A stretch of DNA of 64,000 nucleotides from Apostichopus japonicus (taxonomy: Eukaryota; Echinodermata; Holothuroidea; Aspidochirotida; Stichopodidae): the NCBI RefSeq assembly GCF_037975245.1, contig NC_092571.1, positions 4,734,001 through 4,798,000 on the forward strand, read 5' to 3'. The notes beneath the pieces were generated by a model that saw only the letters and a program-made list of their open reading frames with translations, was not told where the DNA came from and searched no databases. Position numbers and translations under genes: made by a program. Of this stretch, positions 57,693 through 64,000 are shown one piece after another. Within the stretch, counting starts at the first letter, position 1; each line of letters starts with the position of its first letter.

Positions 57693-59578
57693 CAGGGGCG
57701 TAGCCAGGATTTTCAAAGTTGTAGGCACGACTATCTGAGCGGAGCGCCACCATCGGTTGGCGCGGAGCGTATAAGAAAATTTTTGGTTTTACAAACCCCC
57801 AGATGGCCGGAAACGGCCCTTCCCGAGTGTTCATTCTGGTTCCCTGGCCTCATGCTAACTTGAGACACCTCATTCAATATCACCTTTAAACCCAAAAACA
57901 AACGAGTTAAAATAGTACGTAATGCAATACTACATAATGTATTTAAAATTAGCAAGGTACATGTACAGAGTAGTCTTACTTTTCAACTTCTGATACTTGT
58001 AGATACAAAGATAGGCCAGAAATGTCTTTGATACAACTATAGCCAGTAATTGTCTTTGATACAACTGTAACTAGTAAATGTTTAAGTTAGCCTAATAAGA
58101 GAAGGCGAGAGCTATCCGACGATTGCCATCTAATGCAAATTTCTTCAGCACAGCATCAACGACAATTGCAAAGTCTCTGTGGATGTCAGTGGAGTAGCCA
58201 GAATTTTTTTCAAGGGGGGTGGGCGCTGGGTGGCTTGACCATTTCATGGGAGGGCGTCTTGTTACTATCTAAGCGGAGCGCCACCATGAGTTGGCGCGCA
58301 GCATACCTAAATTTTTTAGCTAAAAGGCCTCCTAGATCGACGGAAATGACACTTCCCAAGCCTTGTAAACAGGGGCGTCAATCCGATTTGAAACGTGGGG
58401 GGGGGGACGTAATTGATTCGAGTATTCCGGCCGCAAGTACTATCTAAGCAGAGCTCCACCATCAGTTGGCGTGCAGCGTAGCAAGAAAATTTCAGATTTC
58501 AATATCTGCCAGATCGCTGGAGATGGCACTTGCCAGGCTGGATAGCAGCCATCTAGTTGCGTAATTTCGGGAGAAAATTACCAATTTGTCACTCAGGAAA
58601 TCTGCAATAAGTTCATGCGGCCTTAATTTTTGGTGGATTATTTCTGTTATTAGCGATTCCAATTGACATCAACATTAGAACCCAGTGCAAGTTGACAAAT
58701 GATGCGGCGAACTGGAAACCCTGGCCCCATTTTGCCTATGTTTCAGGATAGAATACCCCTCATTTGTTCAAACCCATGACAACTAACAATCTGTTAATAA
58801 ATTTACTTTGAAATGGGCACATTATATTGCACCAAGTCGGTCAAGGAATGACCCCAGGGCCTCAGATATAGGCCTATAGGAACAATGCCACAAAATGTCC
58901 GCCGCGACTGCATGTGCGACTGCGGTCGAAGGGTCGTTCATGAGTGGTCATTATGGAGATTCGAGACCATTCAGACCAATGATATATTTTTCGCACATGT
59001 AATTTTTTCGACACCCAAAATCCCAGTGGGAGGGCGACTGGGGGGCGACAAGCTTTCATGGGGGCTGTCGCCCCCACGCCCCCTGGTTACGACACTGGTG
59101 GATGTGCATGAGTGCCAAACCGTTGAGTCTCTCTTCATTCATTGTATAGTTTTTTTAAACTACGCATGTAGTTTTTTTATTCTGCGCATTGCGCTTAAAG
59201 ACCTTTCAGCAGTTGCCGAAGCTATTGGCATGGTTAATCATGGTAAGTCTTAACTAGATGTTAAAAAACTGGCAAGATCGTATCTTAGTCTTTTTCGGCG
59301 GGTAGAGTGTTGAATGAAACGGCACGCGATAGAAATGACAGCCTAGATGACAGAAGAATAGGTCATCTAATTTAGCCATATTCTTGCTACGTTCATTTCA
59401 ATAGTTTTTCCTGTCTATACTCTTAAACTCGTCCCGCAAGCTTATGGATTTGAATTATGGGTGTTTTAAAAAAAAAAATCACTTGGCCAAAAAGTTGTAG
59501 GCCCGGGCCTACAGTTCTACATACTGGCTACGCCCTGTAGGCCCGGGCCTACAGTGCTACATACTGGCTACGCCCCTG
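57693..59578 (-). mobile_element. TIR element 'X', copy 2, with nested element Z
   Basis: The ends are caggggcgtagccaggatt and, inverted, caggggcgtagccagtatg. It is the reverse complement of copy 1 (6671-7445) plus internal sequence missing there. The right end carries a 40-bp terminal duplication, each copy with the palindrome tgtaggcccgggcctaca (59496-59513 and 59536-59553). Flanks share only atagt on both sides, so the TSD is unclear. Removing Z leaves about 970 bp, with no recognised transposase. Confidence 0.8.
58187..59097. mobile_element. 911-bp TIR element 'Z' nested in X
   Basis: The ends cagtggagtagccag and, inverted, cagtgtcgtaaccag are flanked by exact 8-bp duplications gtggatgt (58179-58186 and 59098-59105). 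Inside are two copies of the shared hairpin module (near 58268-58310 and 58443-58485), and a further end-like caggggcgtcaatccg at 58374, suggesting more nesting. No transposase frame was recognised. Confidence 0.85.
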
Positions 59579-59728
59579 ATAGTAAAGAAGAGCAAGTGGA
59601 AAACTTATGGAAAAGAGGATATTAAATGACATGTGTTATCGATGTAAAATGGTAGAATGCCTGTTTGAGAGATTTGTCTGTAGAATTGGAAACCCTTACC
59701 TAGGCTCTTAATTTGTTCTTTACTTTAG
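59579..59728. other. End of intron D-E
   Basis: Unique sequence ending in ttgttctttactttag, the acceptor of exon E. Confidence 0.6.
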
Positions 59729-59822
59729 ATGTACTACGACTTTGAAAGAAAAGGTGGTGAGACCCCAGTCAGGATCATAGACACTCACGAAGATGAAGAA
59801 ACGTATCAAGATGTGGATGATG
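59729..59822 (+). CDS. Adaptor-like gene, exon E (tyrosine motifs)
   Basis: It starts after ttctttactttag in phase 0 and ends at gtaagg. It encodes MYYDFERKGGETPVRIIDTH and EDEETYQDVDD. YQDV and YYDF are acidic or hydrophobic tyrosine contexts of the kind bound by SH2 domains after phosphorylation. AFAP1-family proteins have a comparable Tyr/Asp/Glu-rich segment just before the first pleckstrin-homology domain. The leading Met is internal here, since upstream exons join in frame. Confidence 0.8.
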
Positions 59823-61131
59823 GTAAGGATGTTTCTTGCTGCCTTTATGTAAAGCTTTATGATTGCAGACTTCTAAAAACCCTTTTTCACCTCTTCCTAT
59901 ACCTGTGCTGACCTCTAAAACCTTGTTCCTCTGAGCAGTATGAATTAGGATACTTCCAACAAGCTTAATTGAAGTCGATAGATAAATGAGGACTAACCTG
60001 TGCCAATGTGTGGTCTACATCTTCACAGCTAGGAGTAATGATGGTATTAATAAGGACAGTCAATATTAGTGTATTTAGGTGGTGTGAGTGTGGCTCCCAC
60101 TTTTTACAAAAATTACAATAAACGTGTGTATCCAATTGGCATGATTGTGGGGCTGCCACTCATCTAGACTCAAGTCCCTTATCATTACTTACATAAGATA
60201 GATAGTGTCAACGCATTCTTACACAGGCTAGGCTACACTGTGGACGTTACAACAATAAAAGCAATAAATATAGCCTCAATTTTTGTCATTCCTCTTTGAA
60301 GCATTGATATTGCACATTATTTCGAAGGTGCGGGGGGGGGGGGTGGCGGGGGGATTTAAATTTTCCCAGACTGATTTAGCTAGGGGCGTAAATCTTTATA
60401 GGAGGGGCCAGCGGGGATTGAATGATTTTATAAAGGGACTTCCATGTATGAGGCTCTGGAAGTCCTCGCTCTTGAAACTAAGAAGCTTAGACGTCAAATG
60501 GTGGATTCTTAGGCAAACTTAGACTTTATATGGTCTATCATTAGATCTAAGCATGAGGTTTTGCTAAGTAATACTGTTGAATTTTTATGTGAGATTGAAA
60601 AGGGTGCTGTACACTGGGAGGAGTCGTTTAATTCTTCCTAGACTAAGTGTACAAATTGCCTGACTGACAATGGGAGAGGGGGGTGGCATTACCCCCACCC
60701 GCCCCCTCACATGTCACTTCTTTTAAATAAACAATATGTTATTAAATGGAAAGGGTGAGGGCAGAGAAACTCAGACAGGATCTTAGCAAAACAGTCTTTG
60801 TACCGTTATAGTTTGATTGAATTGAAGAGTAATGTTCTTTACTTTCTTTCTGGAATATGTGAAATATTTGAGCATGCTCTGATCTGAAGACTGAATCTCA
60901 TCTAACAACCTCGCTACATACATTCTTTAACATATTATGTTTCAATTTGTCAAACCAGTTTCAACTCATCATGGTGACTTTTAAATTGTTTACTTTTTAA
61001 GTAAATTAAATTGTAAATACATGTTTTTCGTCATGAAATCACACTTTCTTTCTTCGGAGGTTGGTAAAACTTTGTTCTTGTTCTGCATTTGCTTAAATGA
61101 TCATTTTGTTGTGTTCTCAATTCTATGATAG
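59823..61131. other. Intron E-F
   Basis: It contains G-rich patches near 60330-60352 and 60670-60712 and aggggcgtaaatc at 60383, probably TIR-element fragments. No exon was recognised. Confidence 0.5.
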
Positions 61132-61155
61132 GTTCCAGTATATACGGACCAGAAT
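61132..61155 (+). CDS. Adaptor-like gene, 24-bp microexon F
   Basis: It lies between ttctatgatag and gtaagt. The G from exon E plus gt gives Gly, followed by SSIYGPE and one base (phase 1 in, phase 1 out). IYGPE is another tyrosine motif. Because the exon is a multiple of three, it could be skipped without changing frame. The acceptor pyrimidine tract is weak, so confidence is lower than for the longer exons. Confidence 0.55.
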
Positions 61156-62840
61156 GTAAGTTAAATCACTGGCAGCAAAGTTATGTTTCACAGATTACTT
61201 GTGTTGTAAACATAGAGACAAAAATAGTTTCTTTGTAAGTTATCTTTTGTTGGACACACTCCCACCCTTCTTTCACAAGCTTTTCGATTTCCTGTCAAAG
61301 GTAGAAGGAATCTATGCCATGGCGTGTGCAGTGTGGTTGTGTGGTTGTGGTTGTGAGTGTGTGGCAAACTTAACTTCAGAAGAAAAAGTGGGGTACATTT
61401 TGTATTTGGTATGTAGGTTCCCCTTAGGTATAACTTGTTTGGGATTGTTGTTGGTATTGGTCAAATATGGACTGATGAGCAGAAGATTAAACTGTCTGGT
61501 CAGGTCGAGTCGGGCTAGTGTTTGGTAACCTACGATCGCACTCAGACACTACTATGTGGCCACGACTGTCTCGATCTCATTCCTACGGAGTGGTCGGGAG
61601 TGTCTTGTTGGGTCAGCTAGAGTCGGGTGCAGTTAGAGTATCTGGATCACACTGTTAAAATTATCCTTTTAAATTTGATAGGTAGGGTTCCAACAGAACA
61701 AGAATGGTCTCCAGCAAGCATCATAAACTCATTGATTCTGTCTAGTGATATTGTCAGTGTTATGAACATGAACACGTCGAAGGAAGCAACAGTCCTATGC
61801 CCAAGTCTTGATTTGCTAGTGTGTATTTTACTCAACTCAGTTTACTAAAGTTGAAGTTAACAAATATTCCACAGATCAGTGAACACATGACAAAGACACC
61901 ATATTGAAACTAGTGCTTGACCTTTTAGGTAGAGCATACAGTACCACCTACGTTTGTTAACAGAATCAATGTGCTAGTGATAGAGAGTGAATATTGCAGG
62001 TACAATTTGCACCTTTAGGTGAAACTTCATGAGATAAATGCTTTTACAAAGAACACCCTATGTACATCTAATTGAGTCCCTACTTAGTACTTAAGGAAAT
62101 CAACCCATGCTTTCATAATCATATCACGAACAGTTATATGTAACACAAAAGATTACACTCAACATTATAATATTACACACTTCAGTTAGTGATTTATTCA
62201 AGCTTGCAGTTAATGAAAGTTTTACTACTCAGTTCTGTCATTGCAATCTGCTAATGTCAAGCATGTCACATAATTATGCCAAATACTCTATTGATTGATA
62301 ATATATATATATCATAAATAATGATATATACTGTACTGTACACAAACCCAAATCATCATCTTTGGTTCATATGTTATATATGGTGAAGAACAACACCCAT
62401 ATATATCTCTGTTTGTAGATATATCTTAGTTTAAGAGTCATGTATGGGAGCTATCATTTTGTAAACCTGTGATGTCATATTGCCACAAGGATATGACATT
62501 GTTTACTTTCTCTTTGTTTTTTTGTCATATAATTTTCAAGGTAGAATGTTTAACAGTGGTGATGCTGAAACCAAAGCCATCGTTAGGCCATATTAAGAGG
62601 TTCAATATTTTTACCTATCTCCATTACAGAAAATAATGTGTGTAATAAACAAAGAAATAATTGAAGCACAAGTGGCTTGATGATGTCATATTTAGACTTG
62701 ATCAAGTCCTCAGCCTTGTGTGTGAAAAAACACTAAATCTGTGGTATTTACCATATAGATGTTTCTTAGCTGTTGGGGAAGTTATTCATGACATCTCTAT
62801 CACATAAGTTAATGATGATGTTGGGGTGTGTGTCTCCTAT
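61156..62840. other. Downstream intron or flank, no exon found
   Basis: The expected continuation (such as a pleckstrin-homology domain) was not found. The open frame at 61199-61528 has no domain features. Confidence 0.45.
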
Positions 62841-62969
62841 ATTGATATTTACTGCTATGTAATATGATATAACACACTCCATTATTGATATTTACTGCTA
62901 TGTAATATGATATAACACACTCCATTATTGATATTTACTGCTATGTAATATGATATAACACACTCCATT
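62841..62969 (+). repeat. 43-bp tandem repeat, three exact units
   Basis: Three apparently identical units starting attgatatttactgctatg and ending acacactccatt. Such identity suggests recent duplication. Confidence 0.95.
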
Positions 62970-63038
62970 ATGTCTATACCGTACAATTTTCTTCGTATTG
63001 ATATTATTGGCAGCCATCGTCATGATCAATCTTTCTAC

Positions 63039-64000
63039 TAAATGACATCAAACACTCTACTTAAAGATATCAAACACTCTACTTAAAGATATCAAAAGAC
63101 TCTACTTGATGACATCAAACACTCTACTTAAAGATATCAAACACTCTACTTAAAGATATCAAACACTCTACTTGATGACATCAAACACTCTACTTAAAGA
63201 TATCAAACACTCTACTTGATGACATCAAACACACTACTTAAAGATATCAAACACTCTACTTAAAGATATCAAACACTCTACTTGATGACATCAAACACTC
63301 TACTTAAAGATATCAAACACTCTACTTGATGACATCAAACACTCTACTTAAAGATATCAAACACTCTACTTAAAGATATCAAACACTCTACTTAAAGATA
63401 TCAAAAGACTCTAGTTGATGACATCAAACACTCTACTTAAAGATATCAAACACTCTACTTAAAGATATCAAACACTCTACTTAAAGATATCAAACACTCT
63501 ACTTAAAGATATCAAAAGACTCTACTTAAAGATATCAAACACTCTACTTAAAGATATCAAACACTCTACTTAAAGATATCAAACACTCTACTTAAAGATA
63601 TCAAACACTCTACTTAAAGATATCAAACACTCTACTTAAAGATATCAAAAGACTCTAGTTGATGACATCAAACACTCTACTTAAAGATATCAAACACTCT
63701 ACTTAAAGATATCAAACACTCTACTTAAAGATATCAAACACTCTACTTAAAGATATCAAACACTCTACTTAAAGATATCAAACACTCTACTTAAAGATAT
63801 CAAAAGACTCTACTTAAAGATATCAAACACTCTACTTAAAGATATCAAACACTCTACTTAAAGATATCAAACACTCTACTTAAAGATATCAAACACTCTA
63901 CTTAAAGATATCAAACACTCTACTTAAAGATATCAAAAGACTCTTCTTGATGATATCAAACACTCTACTTAAAGATATCAAAGACTCTACTTAATGACAT
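63039..64000 (+). repeat. 22-bp satellite array, about 43 units, open at window end
   Basis: The main unit is atcaaacactctacttaaag plus at. Variants are 'ttgatgac' in place of 'ttaaagat' and a 23-bp form with 'aaaagactc'. Variant units recur in a loose higher-order order; the ctagttgatgac form appears at 63411 and 63655 (244 bp, 11 units). There are no unique spacers. The array continues beyond the window. Confidence 0.95.

Noticed and set aside
57693-59578. Treating atagt on both sides of X copy 2 as a true 5-bp TSD
   Set aside because: Related elements have exact 8-bp TSDs. The 5-bp match may be chance or a decayed 8-bp duplication, so no TSD is claimed.
61199-61528. 109-codon frame after the microexon as a continuation of the adaptor-like gene
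   Set aside because: No acceptor in the right phase and no pleckstrin-homology-like pattern; it is probably a chance open frame.
63039-64000. Regular short repeats that could suggest a CRISPR array
   Set aside because: The units are contiguous, with no unique spacers, and the context is an animal-type genome. It is a satellite.

Overview
The window looks like nuclear DNA from an invertebrate animal, most likely a marine deuterostome such as an echinoderm, although the phylum is a guess. Three things point this way. It is AT-rich DNA without dense operons. One gene is split into short exons by introns of several kilobases with GT/AG borders. The rest is mostly transposon debris of a mix common in such genomes: copia, DIRS, a CR1/L2-like LINE, tRNA SINEs, many short TIR elements and long satellites. 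Nothing suggests a bacterial, viral or organelle source.

Layout. 1-4.4 kb: no gene; (TA)n tracts and a small repeat carrying a hammerhead-like hairpin. 4.4-8.1 kb: a decayed copia retrotransposon on the minus strand, broken by nested TIR elements with 8-bp target-site duplications (TSDs). 8-17 kb: no gene; two well-delimited short TIR elements (12.1 and 13.3 kb) and several fragments. 17-32 kb: mostly unexplained AT-rich sequence with a TTAA-flanked element, two or three tRNA-derived SINE copies, a long inverted repeat, a DIRS fragment and a marked excess of TACTGTA/TACAGTA. 32.2-61.2 kb: six exons of one plus-strand gene, joined in one consistent reading phase. They encode an N-terminal helix, a PPPLP motif and several acidic tyrosine motifs; the best guess is an adaptor of the AFAP1/SKAP type. 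Its introns hold a LINE tail, a 300-bp satellite, three or more DIRS fossils, a 1.2-kb TIR element, a 200-bp tandem array and a possible nested two-exon gene on the minus strand (55.9-57.2 kb). 61.2-64 kb: the following intron or flank, ending in a 22-bp satellite that runs off the window.

Only the adaptor-like gene, and perhaps the nested minus-strand gene, look like host genes; both are incomplete or uncertain. Most of the structure is a layered record of transposition. At least five TIR insertions have exact 8-bp TSDs and ends of the type CAGGGGCGTAGCCAGG, as in the hAT superfamily, and no matching transposase is visible. All copy counts and alignments were made by eye.
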